The position numbers and the translations under genes are program-made. Positions 54,059-63,959 of a stretch of 64,000 bases of DNA are shown here, in pieces. The stretch comes from Caulobacter ginsengisoli. Lineage in GTDB: Bacteria; Pseudomonadota; Alphaproteobacteria; Caulobacterales; Caulobacteraceae. The first letter of the stretch is position 1; each line of letters starts with the position of its first letter. Below the pieces are notes generated by a model, which saw only the letters and a program-made list of their open reading frames with translations, was not told the origin of the DNA and did no database searches. The stretch lies in NCBI RefSeq assembly GCF_030814835.1, contig NZ_JAUSVS010000001.1, positions 687,001-751,000 on the forward strand. The letters are read 5' to 3'.

Positions 54059-55114
54059 ATGTTTGGCGAGGGACGCGTGGACGAGCAGGGTGCGAGCGGC
54101 GGCGGGCGGGTGGCCTGGCTGGACTATGCCCGCATGGCCTCGGCCCTGGCGGTGGTGGCCTTCCACTATCTGTGGAACGGGCCCTACCACCACATCGTGC
54201 CCGTCTCGTTCGGCTGGGTGGGCCAGATCGCGGCCCATGGCTATCTGGGCGTCGACTTCTTCTTCATCATCAGCGGCTTTGTGATCCTGCAGTCGGCCAG
54301 CGGCGCGACATCGGACCGTTTCGTGGTCGGCCGGCTGACCCGGCTCTATCCGGCCTTCCTGCTCTGCATGCTGGTCACCTTCGTGTTCCGGGGCATGCCG
54401 CTGAGCGATCTGCCGGCCCAGCTGACCATGATGCCGCGCTATTTCGGGGTTCAGCCGGCCGACGGGGTCTACTGGACCCTGGCGGTGGAGATGAAGTTCT
54501 ACGCCGCGGTGCTGGCCGTCCTGCTGCTGGGCTGGATGAAGCAGGTCCAGTGGCTGCTGCTGGGCGCGGTGCTGATCTTCGCCTGCTGGACCAATAGCTG
54601 GCACAACCCCAGCCACTATCTGGAGTTCGCCGCCGGCTGCGCCCTGGCGCTGATCTATCGCGACGGCTTCAAGCCCGTCCCCAGCCTGACCCTGGCCATC
54701 GCCGCCCCGCTGGTCGTCTATCTCGCCGCCAAGGCCGGACCCAGCTACACCTCGCACCTGGCCATCGCCCTGGTGATGATCGCCATCTTCGCCCTGTTCC
54801 TGGCCATGCGGGGCGTGACGTTCGCGCCGCGCTCGTCGGCGGCGGTGGGCGCGCTGACCTATCCGCTCTACCTGCTGCACGGCCAGTTAGGTTACGCGGC
54901 CATGCGGGCCCTGTGCACCGAGGACAACAAGGCCTGGATGACGCCCCTGATCGCCATTGCCGCCATCGGCTGCGCCTGGGCTGTCTCGCGCTACGAGGCC
55001 TGGTCGCGGCCCTGGTGGAAGCGTCAGTTCGACCAGTCGGTAGGGGCCGGGATGCGCTGGCTTGGCAACCGGCTGCGCGGCCTGCGGGTCACGACCGCCT
55101 CGGAATCGGCCTGA
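54059..55114 (+). CDS. Acyltransferase 3 family membrane protein
   Basis: 351 residues, about ten membrane segments. The first helix carries WLDYARMASALAVVAFHYLW with the catalytic-region His, then GYLGVDFFFIISGFVIL and RLTRLYPAFLLC, all typical of acyltransferase family 3 (OafA/NodX-like). It O-acylates surface polysaccharide or glycolipid at the inner membrane. Substrate unknown. Confidence 0.92.
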   Translation: MFGEGRVDEQGASGGGRVAWLDYARMASALAVVAFHYLWNGPYHHIVPVSFGWVGQIAAHGYLGVDFFFIISGFVILQSASGATSDRFVVGRLTRLYPAFLLCMLVTFVFRGMPLSDLPAQLTMMPRYFGVQPADGVYWTLAVEMKFYAAVLAVLLLGWMKQVQWLLLGAVLIFACWTNSWHNPSHYLEFAAGCALALIYRDGFKPVPSLTLAIAAPLVVYLAAKAGPSYTSHLAIALVMIAIFALFLAMRGVTFAPRSSAAVGALTYPLYLLHGQLGYAAMRALCTEDNKAWMTPLIAIAAIGCAWAVSRYEAWSRPWWKRQFDQSVGAGMRWLGNRLRGLRVTTASESA

Positions 55115-55117
55115 CGT

Positions 55118-55756
55118 TCAGTTCAGGCGATCGAGGTTGTTGAGGAAGCGCTTGAGCACCTTGGGATCGACGCCCATGGGCTGGCGCGTGGCGTCGGCCT
55201 CGGCGTCGGCGGCGAACGGGATGATCACCACGCTGGCCGGTTCCGAGGGATCAGGCGACGTCTGAGGGACCGGCGCGGGTTCGCCCGCCGGACGGGGCGG
55301 GGCGACCGCGAACCAGGTCTTGTCCGGCGACTTGCGGCGATAGCCGCACTGCATGCAGGTATCGTAGCCATCCAGGCGACGGCTGGGGACGAAGGTGTGC
55401 CCACGCCGGAGCGCGCAGCCCATCATGGCCAGGGGCCGCAGCGCCGCGTCGGACTCCGTCTCCGGCGCCCGCGCCTGGCGGAGCGGTTTTTCAGCGTTGT
55501 CTTCCGGGGAAAACCAGGCGCCCTCGATGCTCCTGCGGCGGTGGCCGCATTGCGTGCAGGTGTCGAAGCCTTCGAAACGGCGGCTGGCGATATAGTCGTG
55601 GCCGCCCCGCAGCGCGCAGCCCACGGCGGCGAGCGGCCGGCCACGGCCGAGCTTGTCGGTGCGTTGCGTTGGTTGCGACGGCCCACCCTGCGGCATGATT
55701 AACGAAAAGGGCTGTCCAGGGCCGTCTGTCAATCGCCAGTCATCGAACAGCGACAT
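55118..55756 (-). CDS. Protein with two copies of a Cys-His zinc-knuckle-like module
   Basis: 212 residues. Two homologous units are seen: CALRGGHDYIASRRFEGFD then CTQCGHRRRSIEGAWF, and CALRRGHTFVPSRRLDGYD then CMQCGYRRKSPDKTWF. Each has C-x5-H and CxxCG, so each could hold a zinc ion. No named family. Probably DNA-, RNA- or protein-binding; unassigned. The C-terminus is charged. Confidence 0.75.
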   Translation of the reverse strand: MSLFDDWRLTDGPGQPFSLIMPQGGPSQPTQRTDKLGRGRPLAAVGCALRGGHDYIASRRFEGFDTCTQCGHRRRSIEGAWFSPEDNAEKPLRQARAPETESDAALRPLAMMGCALRRGHTFVPSRRLDGYDTCMQCGYRRKSPDKTWFAVAPPRPAGEPAPVPQTSPDPSEPASVVIIPFAADAEADATRQPMGVDPKVLKRFLNNLDRLN

Positions 55757-55816
55757 TTTTACCCAATTTGGGCGGTCTCGCGGCGTGCTTTCGCGGCGCT
55801 GATCTCTGGGGAGAAA

Positions 55817-55893
<77 letters not shown>

Positions 55894-55945
55894 AATAACG
55901 CGAGGGGCGTCTGATAGGGGGAGGCCCCGACTCTGTCAACCGCCC

Positions 55946-57484
55946 TTACTGAGCGGGCGCCGAATAGTGAGTGGGCGCGCCCGGACCGGTCGGAATCTGC
56001 AGGGCCGACCAGGTCCCGGTGAGGGCCAGGGCGATGATCAGGAAGGCGGCGCTGTAGGGCAGCATGGTCGAGATCAGCCCGCCCACCCCGAAGCTGGGCC
56101 GCCAGCGCTGGCAGAAGCCCAGCACCAGGGCGAAATAGGGCATCAGGGGCGAGGCGAAGTTGACGGTCGAATCCCCCATGCGGTAGGCGGCCGTGCTCAT
56201 CTCCGGCGAGATGCCGACCAGCATCAGCATCGGCACGATGATCGGCGCCAGCGCCGCCCATTTGGCGCTGGCCGAGCCGATGAACATGTCCAGCACCGCG
56301 GTCAGCAGCACCACCCCCATCAGGAAGATGGGAATCGGCAGGCCGCTGGCCTTCAACAGGTCGGCCCCGCCGATGGCGATGATCACCCCCAGGTTCGACA
56401 GCGTGAACATCAGGATGAAGTGGGCGGCGGCGAAGGCCAGCACGATATAGGGCGACATCGCCGCCATCGACTCCGAGGCCAGGCGGACCACGTCTCGGTC
56501 GCTGCGGATCGCGCCGACGGCCACGCCATAGGCGCAGCCGCTGGTCAGGAACAGGAAGAAGAAGCCGGCCACCAGCGAGCGGAAGAAGGGCGTCCAGCGG
56601 GCCGCCCCGACCGCTTCCGGGTCGAGCAGCGGGGTTGGCGGGATCAGCACCAGCCCGGCCCAGACCAGGATCACCGCCAGGGCCGCGAGCCCGGCCCAGC
56701 GCAGGCCCTTGCGTTCGATGTCGGAGAGCGGGGCGTCATGCGGGACATCGCCGGCGATGGGCATCCAGGGGCCGAGCTTGGGCTCGATGACCTTTTCGGT
56801 GACCCACCAGCCGATGGGCACGAACAAGGCCGCGGCGGTGGCGGTGAAATACCAGTTGCCGGCCAGGTTGGCGGTCCAGTGAACATCGATCAACCGGGCG
56901 GCGGGCTCGGAAAGGCCCAGGATCAGAGCGTCGAACTGGCCGGGCAGGGGATTGCCCGCGAACGCCCCCACCGTCCCGGCGAAGGCTGCGGCAATGCCGG
57001 CGATGGGGTGGCGGCCACAGGCGGCGAAGGCCACCCCCGCGAGGGGCAGCAGCACCACGAAGCCGCTGTCGGCGGCATGGTTGGAGAGCAGGCCGATGAG
57101 GATGATGATCGGGCAGATCAGCCGGCGCGGCGCGACCCGCACCAGGCTGCGGATCGCCGCGCTCATCAGCCCGGCCCGCTCGGCCAGGCCCGCGCCCATC
57201 ATCACCAGCAGCACCAGGCCCAGCGGCGCGAAGCCGGTCAGGGTCTTGGGCATCTCGACCAGGATGCTGCGGATCGAGTCGGGCGCCAGCAGGCTCTTGG
57301 CCTCCAGGACCTTGTGGGTTACCGGATTGAGGGCCGAGACGCCGGCATAGTCGCAGGCGATGCTGGCCAGGATCAGCGCCCCGATCATCCAGGCGAAGAT
57401 GAACACCGGGTCGGGCAGGCGGTCGCCCAGCCGCTCGACCCAGTCGAGGAATTTCAGGGCGCGCGGCGCGGTCGGTTCGGTCAA
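55946..57484 (-). CDS. abgT: AbgT-family transporter
   Basis: 512 residues, about 11-13 membrane segments. Signatures of AbgT: LDWVERLGDRLPDPVFIFAW at the N-terminus, GAGLAERAGLMSAAIRSLVR, LSNHAADSGFVVLLPLAG and GSASAKWAALAPIIVPMLM in the hairpin region. The family imports p-aminobenzoyl-glutamate or exports sulfonamides, driven by ion gradients. No abgA/abgB hydrolase genes are near. Confidence 0.95.
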   Translation of the reverse strand: MTEPTAPRALKFLDWVERLGDRLPDPVFIFAWMIGALILASIACDYAGVSALNPVTHKVLEAKSLLAPDSIRSILVEMPKTLTGFAPLGLVLLVMMGAGLAERAGLMSAAIRSLVRVAPRRLICPIIILIGLLSNHAADSGFVVLLPLAGVAFAACGRHPIAGIAAAFAGTVGAFAGNPLPGQFDALILGLSEPAARLIDVHWTANLAGNWYFTATAAALFVPIGWWVTEKVIEPKLGPWMPIAGDVPHDAPLSDIERKGLRWAGLAALAVILVWAGLVLIPPTPLLDPEAVGAARWTPFFRSLVAGFFFLFLTSGCAYGVAVGAIRSDRDVVRLASESMAAMSPYIVLAFAAAHFILMFTLSNLGVIIAIGGADLLKASGLPIPIFLMGVVLLTAVLDMFIGSASAKWAALAPIIVPMLMLVGISPEMSTAAYRMGDSTVNFASPLMPYFALVLGFCQRWRPSFGVGGLISTMLPYSAAFLIIALALTGTWSALQIPTGPGAPTHYSAPAQ

Positions 57485-57627
57485 AGGCTGGCCCCCAATT
57501 CAGCCGCGAGGTTGGCTGGGCGGGGAGGGGAGTTCAAGGGGCCGGGCTCTTTTGTCGGCGCCGCCTGTCGGAACGGCGGCGGGCGGGTCGTCTTATGATC
57601 AAAGGCCGCAAGCGAATGGAGCGTGAA

Positions 57628-58290
57628 ATGACCATCACCATCACCGCCTTCGAGCAATCCCCCGATCGTGGCCGGGGCCTGGCGCGCGACATGCGGGTCC
57701 GCTGGGCGCTGGAAGAAGTCGGCCAGCCCTACGACGTCCGTTTGGTTTCGTTCCAGGAGATGAGAGAGCCCGCCTATCGCGCGCTGCATCCGTTCGGGCA
57801 GATTCCGGCCTATCAGGAAGGCGATCTCGCCCTCTTCGAGTCGGGGGCGATCATCTTCCACCTCGCCGAGCGCCATGCCGGCCTGCTGCCGAACGATGCG
57901 AACGCCCGCGCCCGCGCCATCACCTGGATGTTCGCCGCGCTCAATACGGTGGAGCCGCCGATCGTCAGCCGCGAGGCCGCGATCCTGCTGGAGGGCGACA
58001 AGCCCTGGCAGGCCGAGCGCGCGCCCATGCTCGAGAAAAACGTTCGCGTTCGCCTGGAAGACCTTTCCAGGCGGCTGGGTGACGCCGACTGGCTGGACGG
58101 CGCGTTCAGCGCCGGGGACCTCATGATGGTGTCGGTGCTACGCCGGCCTGCCGGCGCGTCCTTCCTGCCGGACTATCCGAACCTCGCCGCCTATGTCGCT
58201 CGCGGGGAAGCGCGGCCGGCCTACCAGCGCGCCTTCGCCGACCAGCTGGCGGTTTTCAACGCCGCGAATAAACCCGGCCACAGCGTTTGA
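57628..58290 (+). CDS. Glutathione S-transferase
   Basis: 220 residues from the ATG with GGAG in front; an ATG 11 codons upstream is less likely. N-terminal thioredoxin-like domain (RWALEEVGQPYDVRLVSF, LHPFGQIPAYQEGDLALFES) and the all-helical C-terminal domain (WLDGAFSAGDLMMVSVLRR). Substrate unknown. It ends 54 bp before nuoA but is probably a separate unit. Confidence 0.92.
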   Translation: MTITITAFEQSPDRGRGLARDMRVRWALEEVGQPYDVRLVSFQEMREPAYRALHPFGQIPAYQEGDLALFESGAIIFHLAERHAGLLPNDANARARAITWMFAALNTVEPPIVSREAAILLEGDKPWQAERAPMLEKNVRVRLEDLSRRLGDADWLDGAFSAGDLMMVSVLRRPAGASFLPDYPNLAAYVARGEARPAYQRAFADQLAVFNAANKPGHSV

Positions 58291-58344
58291 ACCCCTAGCG
58301 GCCTTGGGCTACAACCCGCCCCGACTCCGCAGGCCGGGACACCC

Positions 58345-58722
58345 ATGGACGACTTTCTTCTGCACTATCTGCCCATCGTCATCTTCCTCGGCATAGCGAC
58401 CGCCCTGGGGATCGGCTTCATCGTCCTGGCGGCGGTCTTCGCCCCCAAGGCGCCGGACACCGAGAAGCTGTCCTCCTACGAATGCGGCTTCAACGCCTTC
58501 GACGACGCCCGCATGAAGTTCGACGTGCGCTTCTACCTGGTCTCGATCCTGTTCATCATCTTCGACCTGGAAGTGGCCTTCCTGTTCCCCTGGGCGGTGA
58601 CGCTGATGAAGCTGCCGGTCGCGGTCGGCCAGTTCGCCTTCGTCTCGATGCTGATCTTCCTGTTGGTGCTCACCGTCGGCTTTATCTACGAGTGGAAAAA
58701 GGGAGCCCTGGAATGGGAGTAA
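58345..58722 (+). CDS. nuoA: NADH-quinone oxidoreductase subunit A
   Basis: 125 residues, three membrane helices. The loop [20 protein letters not shown] near the middle is diagnostic. A membrane-arm subunit of complex I near the quinone site. First gene of the nuo operon, overlapping nuoB by 10 bp. Confidence 0.97.
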   Translation: MDDFLLHYLPIVIFLGIATALGIGFIVLAAVFAPKAPDTEKLSSYECGFNAFDDARMKFDVRFYLVSILFIIFDLEVAFLFPWAVTLMKLPVAVGQFAFVSMLIFLLVLTVGFIYEWKKGALEWE

Positions 58723-59273
58723 TCGTTCCGGCGGGGTCCGCCGCCCGTTCCACCGTCGAGGGCTATGACCCTCAGAAGCACGACCCCTATTTCGACGGCG
58801 TCAACCAGCAGCTGGCCGACAAGGGCTTTGTCACCGCCGCCGCCGACGACCTGATCACCTGGGCCCGCACCGGTTCGCTGATGTGGATGACCTTTGGCCT
58901 CGCCTGCTGCGCGGTCGAGATGATGCAGGCCTCGATGCCGCGCTACGACCTGGAGCGCTACGGCTTCGCGCCCCGCGCCAGCCCGCGCCAGAGCGACGTG
59001 ATGATCGTCGCCGGCACCCTGACCAACAAGATGGCTCCGGCGCTGCGCAAGGTCTACGACCAGATGCCCGAGCCCCGCTACGTTATCAGCATGGGCAGCT
59101 GCGCCAACGGCGGCGGCTACTATTATTACAGCTACAGCGTCGTGCGCGGCTGCGACCGGATCGTGCCGGTGGACATCTATGTCCCGGGCTGCCCGCCGAC
59201 CGCCGAGGCCCTGGTCTACGGCGTGCTGCAGCTGCAGAAGAAGATCCGCCGCACGGGGACCATCGAGCGATGA
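58713..59273 (+). CDS. nuoB: NADH-quinone oxidoreductase subunit B
   Basis: 186 residues. Cysteines for cluster N2 are in [19 protein letters not shown] and VPGCPPTAE. The last cluster before quinone in complex I. Start by overlap with nuoA; it overlaps nuoC by 4 bp (ATGA). Confidence 0.98.
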   Translation: MGVIVPAGSAARSTVEGYDPQKHDPYFDGVNQQLADKGFVTAAADDLITWARTGSLMWMTFGLACCAVEMMQASMPRYDLERYGFAPRASPRQSDVMIVAGTLTNKMAPALRKVYDQMPEPRYVISMGSCANGGGYYYYSYSVVRGCDRIVPVDIYVPGCPPTAEALVYGVLQLQKKIRRTGTIER

Positions 59274-59875
59274 GCGACCTCGAAGCGCTTGGCCAGAGCA
59301 TCGTCACCAACAGCACCGGCGCGATCACCGCCTTCTCCATCGCCTTCGACGAGTTGACCCTGACCGGCCCGGCCCACCGGGTGGTCGAGGCCCTGACGCA
59401 GCTGCGCGATCATCCGGATTGCCGGTTTCAGGAGCTGATCGACCTCTGCGGCGTCGACTATCCCGACCGGCCGCTGCGGTTCGACGTGGTCTATCACCTG
59501 CTGTCGATCACCAAAAACCACCGGGTGCGGCTGAAGGTCATGACCGACGAGGACACCGCCGTCCCCTCGGTCACCGGCGTCTATCCGGTCGCCGACTGGT
59601 TCGAGCGCGAAGCCTTCGACATGTACGGCATCTTCTTCTCGGGCCATCCGGACCTGCGCCGCATCCTCACCGACTACGGCTTCCACGGGCATCCGCTGCG
59701 CAAGGACTTCCCGATGACCGGCTATGTCGAGGTCCGCTATGACGATGCGCTGCGGCGCGTGGTCTATGAGCCGGTCAAGATCGCCGAATTCAGGCAGTTC
59801 GATTTCCTCTCGCCGTGGGAGGGCGCCCAGTATGCCCTGCCGGGCGATGACAAGGCCAAGGAAGGCGGCCAATGA
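59270..59875 (+). CDS. nuoC: NADH-quinone oxidoreductase subunit C
   Basis: 201 residues, 30-kDa subunit type: [40 protein letters not shown] and the [16 protein letters not shown] tail. Part of the peripheral arm. Separate from nuoD, coupled to it by ATGA. Confidence 0.97.
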   Translation: MSDLEALGQSIVTNSTGAITAFSIAFDELTLTGPAHRVVEALTQLRDHPDCRFQELIDLCGVDYPDRPLRFDVVYHLLSITKNHRVRLKVMTDEDTAVPSVTGVYPVADWFEREAFDMYGIFFSGHPDLRRILTDYGFHGHPLRKDFPMTGYVEVRYDDALRRVVYEPVKIAEFRQFDFLSPWEGAQYALPGDDKAKEGGQ

Positions 59876-61122
59876 CCGGCTCCAACGCGCCCGCCGAGGC
59901 GACCGACTTCTTCCACGACGCGCCGGCTGCGCCCGCGATCCCCGAGACTCCGGTCCGCAAGTTCAACATCAACTTCGGCCCCCAGCACCCGGCGGCCCAC
60001 GGCGTGCTGCGCCTGGTGCTCGAGCTGGACGGCGAGGTGGTCGAGCGGGTCGATCCGCATATCGGCCTGCTGCACCGCGGCACCGAGAAGTTGATGGAGG
60101 CCCGCACCTACCTCCAGAACATCCCCTATTTCGACCGCCTCGATTACGTGGCGCCGATGAACCAGGAGCATGCCTTCTGCCTGGCCATCGAAAAGCTGCT
60201 GGGCGTCGAGGTCCCGATCCGGGGCAGCATCATCCGGGTGCTGTATTCCGAGATCGGCCGCATCCTCAGCCATCTGCTCAACGTCACCACTCAGGCGATG
60301 GACGTCGGCGCCCTGACCCCACCGCTGTGGGGCTTCGAAGAGCGCGAGAAGCTGATGATCTTCTACGAGCGCGCCTGCGGGGCCCGCTTGCACTCCAACT
60401 ATTTCCGGCCCGGCGGCGTCCACCAGGACCTGACCGAAAGCCTGATCGACGATATCGACGCCTGGGCCGTGGCTTTCCCGAAGATCTGCGACGACATCGA
60501 GCAGCTGATCACCGGCAACCGCATCTTCAAGCAGCGCAACGTCGACATCGGCGTGGTCAAGAAGGACGAAGCCCTGGCCTGGGGCTTCACCGGCGTGATG
60601 GTGCGGGGCTCGGGCATCGCCTGGGACCTGCGGCGCAACCAGCCGTACGAGTGCTACAGCGATTTCGACTTCCAGATTCCGCTGGGCATCAATGGCGACT
60701 GCTACGACCGCTACCTGTGCCGCATGCAGGAGATGCGGGAGTCGACCAAGATTATCCGCCAGTGCTGCGCCCGCCTGAAGGGCACGCCCGGCCCGGTGAT
60801 GACCGAGGACAACAAGATCACTCCGCCGCGCCGCGCCGAGATGAAGCGGTCGATGGAAGCCCTGATCCACCACTTCAAGCTCTACACCGAGGGCTTCCGC
60901 ACGCCGGAAGGCGAGGTCTATGCCTGCGTGGAAGCGCCCAAGGGCGAGTTCGGCGTCTATCTGGTCAGCGACGGCACCAACAAGCCCTACCGCTGCAAGA
61001 TCCGCGCGCCGGGCTTCCCGCACCTGGCGGCCATGGACTGGATGAACCGCGGCCACATGCTGGCCGACGTCTCCGCCATCCTGGGCAGTCTGGACATCGT
61101 GTTCGGTGAGATCGATCGTTGA
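59872..61122 (+). CDS. nuoD: NADH-quinone oxidoreductase subunit D
   Basis: 416 residues, 49-kDa subunit: [50 protein letters not shown] and the C-terminal DIVFGEIDR. Forms the quinone-binding cavity with NuoB. About 20 N-terminal residues precede the conserved start, usual in Alphaproteobacteria. Confidence 0.98.
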   Translation: MTGSNAPAEATDFFHDAPAAPAIPETPVRKFNINFGPQHPAAHGVLRLVLELDGEVVERVDPHIGLLHRGTEKLMEARTYLQNIPYFDRLDYVAPMNQEHAFCLAIEKLLGVEVPIRGSIIRVLYSEIGRILSHLLNVTTQAMDVGALTPPLWGFEEREKLMIFYERACGARLHSNYFRPGGVHQDLTESLIDDIDAWAVAFPKICDDIEQLITGNRIFKQRNVDIGVVKKDEALAWGFTGVMVRGSGIAWDLRRNQPYECYSDFDFQIPLGINGDCYDRYLCRMQEMRESTKIIRQCCARLKGTPGPVMTEDNKITPPRRAEMKRSMEALIHHFKLYTEGFRTPEGEVYACVEAPKGEFGVYLVSDGTNKPYRCKIRAPGFPHLAAMDWMNRGHMLADVSAILGSLDIVFGEIDR

Positions 61123-61478
61123 TCAACATCCCGCCGGTGCTCCTCGAATTAGTCGCGGCTCTGATCTTCATCGAGTTTGCGACTATCGTGGCGGCGATGT
61201 TTCTCTTTAAGCGCTACCTGAAGACCTACCAGGGTGGCTGGCCGGGTCTTGCGAAAGACATTCTCGGCTACACCACCCCTATGCTGATCCTGGCGGTCAT
61301 CGGCGCGGTCGGCTTCAAGTTCGTCCAAGCGGGACAATTTCCGAATACGCCCTTCCTTGTTGGAGCCTCGCTCGTCGCAGCGATCTGCTTCGTCGTCATA
61401 AACCTCCCGCCCATCAAGGCCGGACGGCAACGGCATCTGGCCCTGGTACGGGCGCGCAAGGCGCGGAACCGCTGGTGA
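61119..61478 (+). CDS. Membrane protein inserted in the nuo operon
   Basis: 119 residues from a TTG start that overlaps the nuoD stop, with GGTGAG ahead. Three hydrophobic segments ([52 protein letters not shown]). Unknown function; not a standard complex I subunit. Confidence 0.7.
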   Translation: MINIPPVLLELVAALIFIEFATIVAAMFLFKRYLKTYQGGWPGLAKDILGYTTPMLILAVIGAVGFKFVQAGQFPNTPFLVGASLVAAICFVVINLPPIKAGRQRHLALVRARKARNRW

Positions 61479-61816
61479 TGACCCCGGCCGAAGTCGCCCA
61501 GGCCCAACTCGACGCCTACAACGCCCAGGATCTGGACGGCCACTGCACCCACTTCACGGACGACGTCGTGGTCGCGACCCCGGACGGCGAGGTCCTCCGT
61601 CAGGGGATCGCCGCCTACCGCGCCTTCTACGGCCAGCTCTTCGCGGACCATCCGAACAACCGCGCCGAGGTGCTCTACCGGATGGTCATCGGCAACACGG
61701 TGATCGATCACGAGCGGGTCGATCGCGGCGCCGGCGACGGGCCGTTCGAGGTCGCGGCGATCTACACCATCAGAGACGGGCGGATTGCCAGGGCGGTCTT
61801 CGTCAGGCCAGGATAG
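61478..61816 (+). CDS. NTF2/SnoaL-like protein in the nuo operon
   Basis: 112 residues with the SnoaL/steroid isomerase-like pattern: AQLDAYNAQDLDGHCTHFTD, then HERVDRGAGDGPFEVAAIYT and IRDGRIARAVFV. A small cone-shaped fold used for enzymes and binding proteins. Start ATG 61478 is next to an overlapping GTG at 61475. Confidence 0.78.
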   Translation: MTPAEVAQAQLDAYNAQDLDGHCTHFTDDVVVATPDGEVLRQGIAAYRAFYGQLFADHPNNRAEVLYRMVIGNTVIDHERVDRGAGDGPFEVAAIYTIRDGRIARAVFVRPG

Positions 61817-61819
61817 GGT

Positions 61820-62230
61820 ATGGAACCCCTGACCGCCGCCGCCCTGCTGTTCTGCAGCACCGCCCAGCCCGGGCCGTATCCGCCGGCCAGCGCGGTCGTC
61901 GACGCCTTCGTGCAGGCCTATAATCGCCAGGACGCCAAGGGGATCGCCGCCGTGGTCAGCCAGGACGCGGTAATCCTGCGCGGCGACCAGCGGCTGGACG
62001 GCGACGAACTGGCCAGAAACTATCGCGACAATCTGTTCACCATGCCATCGCCCTATCGGTTCAAGGTCAAGAACCGCCTGGCGCAGGACAACATCGTCGC
62101 CGAAACCGAGTTCTACACCGGAGGCGAAGAGGGCGAACCGCCCGAGACCATCCTGAGCGTCTATGAGGTCAAGGGTGGCTGCATCGTCCGCATCCTCGCC
62201 AGCGATCCCGGCGACGCGGAGGGGGACTGA
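61820..62230 (+). CDS. NTF2-like protein, paralogue 1
   Basis: 136 residues. A short hydrophobic N-terminus precedes an NTF2-like domain (PASAVVDAFVQAYNRQDAKG, NYRDNLFTMPSPYRFKV, DNIVAETEFY). Clearly homologous to the next gene (shared NYRDNLF and VAETE motifs). Function unknown. Confidence 0.72.
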   Translation: MEPLTAAALLFCSTAQPGPYPPASAVVDAFVQAYNRQDAKGIAAVVSQDAVILRGDQRLDGDELARNYRDNLFTMPSPYRFKVKNRLAQDNIVAETEFYTGGEEGEPPETILSVYEVKGGCIVRILASDPGDAEGD

Positions 62231-62332
62231 CCTTCCGGCGGCGGATTAATTTCGCTCGGGCGGGCGGGGTCTCATAGAACTGTCACGCAACTGAGCGAGG
62301 TGTTGGCCTTCACGCCAACCCGAGGAGCCCCG

Positions 62333-62728
62333 ATGGGACCCCTGATCGCCGCCTCCATCGCCTTCTGCACCCCGATGACCAGCAGCCCGCCGCCGGCCGC
62401 CTCGGCGGTGGTCGACAGTTTTATCGGCGCCTTCAACAGCCAGGACGCCGCCGCCCTGGCCGGAACCCTGACCAAGAACGCCATCATCGTGCGCTGGCCC
62501 GAGCGGGTGGAGCCGGCCAGCCTGGTCGAGAACTACCGCGACAACCTCTTCAAGCTGCCCACGCCCTACAGGATGACGGTGGTCCAGCGGCTGACCGGCG
62601 ATGACCTGGTCGCCGAGACGGAATCGGTCACCCGGGGCACATCGCGCGAGGACATGCTGGTGGTCTACCGGGTCGACCGAGGCTGCATCATCAGCGTCAC
62701 CATCTCCAAGACTCTGAGCGCCAACTAG
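62333..62728 (+). CDS. NTF2-like protein, paralogue 2
   Basis: 131 residues from the ATG with GAGGAG five bases upstream; a GTG at 62300 is less likely. The N-terminus is hydrophobic (PLIAASIAF). NTF2-like core ASAVVDSFIGAFNSQDAAAL, ENYRDNLFKLPTPYRMTV, DDLVAETESV. Duplicate of the gene before it. Confidence 0.72.
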   Translation: MGPLIAASIAFCTPMTSSPPPAASAVVDSFIGAFNSQDAAALAGTLTKNAIIVRWPERVEPASLVENYRDNLFKLPTPYRMTVVQRLTGDDLVAETESVTRGTSREDMLVVYRVDRGCIISVTISKTLSAN

Positions 62729-62828
62729 CTTTCCCTTCGGGTGGGGGTGCGGTTGCCATTGTCGGATGGTAGGCAGCCGCGCTACATCGGCGCCAAATCA
62801 GGGCCGCCACCCGTCCGAAGAGTCTTCA

Positions 62829-63515
62829 ATGTCCGTCCGCCGCCTCGCCAAAGACCAGCCCGCGTCCTTTGCCTTCACGGCCGAGTCGCAGAAGGCCGCC
62901 CAATGGTGGCTGGCCAAGTATCCCGAAGCGCGGCGGCAATCGGCGGTGATTCCGCTGCTGTGGCTGGTGCAGAAGCAGGAAGGCTGGGTCAGCGAGCCGT
63001 CGATCCGGTTCGTTGCCGAATATCTCTCCATGCCGGTCATCCGGGTGCTGGAGGTGGCGACCTTCTATGTGATGTTCCAGCTGGAACCGGTGGGCAAGGT
63101 CGCCTTCGTGCAGCTGTGCGGCACGACCCCCTGCATGCTGCGCGGCGCCAATGACCTGAAGACCGTTCTGGAAGCCAAGGTCGGCCCCCGTAACACCGTC
63201 AGCGCCGACGGCAGGTTCAGCTGGGAAGAGGTCGAGTGCCTGGGCGCCTGCTGCAACGCCCCGATGGCCGCCATCAACGACTACTATTACGAGGACCTGA
63301 CCCCCGAGATCCTGGGCCAGATCCTCGACGATTTCGCCGCCGGCAAGTCGCCCCAGCCGGGCAGCTATGAGGGCCGCAAGTCCTCCGAGCCCAAGGACGC
63401 CATCCAGACCCTGCTGGACCCCAGGCTCTATGACGGCTCGCTGGCCAAGCCGATCAAGGCTCTGCCCAACGCGCCCGAAAAGCCCAAGAAGGCCAAGAAG
63501 GAGCCCGTCGCCTGA
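62829..63515 (+). CDS. nuoE: NADH-quinone oxidoreductase subunit E
   Basis: 228 residues from MSVRRLAKDQ. The 2Fe-2S cysteines are in QLCGTTPCMLRG and ECLGACCNAPM. A long Lys/Pro-rich C-terminal tail (ALPNAPEKPKKAKKEPVA) is beyond the usual length. Part of the NADH dehydrogenase module. Confidence 0.97.
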   Translation: MSVRRLAKDQPASFAFTAESQKAAQWWLAKYPEARRQSAVIPLLWLVQKQEGWVSEPSIRFVAEYLSMPVIRVLEVATFYVMFQLEPVGKVAFVQLCGTTPCMLRGANDLKTVLEAKVGPRNTVSADGRFSWEEVECLGACCNAPMAAINDYYYEDLTPEILGQILDDFAAGKSPQPGSYEGRKSSEPKDAIQTLLDPRLYDGSLAKPIKALPNAPEKPKKAKKEPVA

Positions 63516-63718
63516 TGGACGAGGCCGCGCTCAAGAAGCGGATGGTCCTGACGCTGGCCACGACGGTGGCCTGCGCGGTCCTGGCCATGGCCTGCATCAT
63601 CGCCAATGTGCTGACCCAGATCGCCTGGCTGAACTATGGCTTCTGGGTCTTCCTGGTCGCCGGTTTCGCCGTGCAGATCTGGATGATCGTCACCTTCTAC
63701 CGTTCGGGCCGCCGCTGA
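63515..63718 (+). CDS. Small two-helix membrane protein in the nuo operon
   Basis: 67 residues, overlapping the nuoE stop by 1 bp (TGATG). Two membrane segments (LATTVACAVLAMACIIANVL and YGFWVFLVAGFAVQIWMIV). Unknown. Confidence 0.72.
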   Translation: MDEAALKKRMVLTLATTVACAVLAMACIIANVLTQIAWLNYGFWVFLVAGFAVQIWMIVTFYRSGRR

Positions 63719-63954
63719 TGACTCTGGAAGAGCGCCGCGCCATCGCCAGGACGATGTACACCGGGGAGCAGATCGGCGGGACCCTGTCCTTCTTTGTCGG
63801 GCTGGCTCTGTTGTTTTGGCGGCGTTTCGGCGCGCCGGATTTCGCCTTCCCCGTCGCCTGGGCGGCCATGACGCTGGGCTGGGCCCTTTTCGCCTACGTA
63901 TTCGTCCGGCGCGCGCGCTTTGTGCGTTCCGAACCCACTGATCCGAAAGCTTGA
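63718..63954 (+). CDS. Small membrane protein in the nuo operon
   Basis: 78 residues, start overlapping the previous stop by 1 bp. Two membrane segments (GTLSFFVGLALLFWRRF and FPVAWAAMTLGWALFAYVFV). Same layout as its neighbour; unknown. Confidence 0.72.
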   Translation: MTLEERRAIARTMYTGEQIGGTLSFFVGLALLFWRRFGAPDFAFPVAWAAMTLGWALFAYVFVRRARFVRSEPTDPKA

Positions 63955-63959
63955 GACGC

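Noticed and set aside
55967-57598. 543-codon plus-strand frame
   Set aside because: It is antisense to the AbgT transporter and has low-complexity G/D/H/Q composition typical of shadows.
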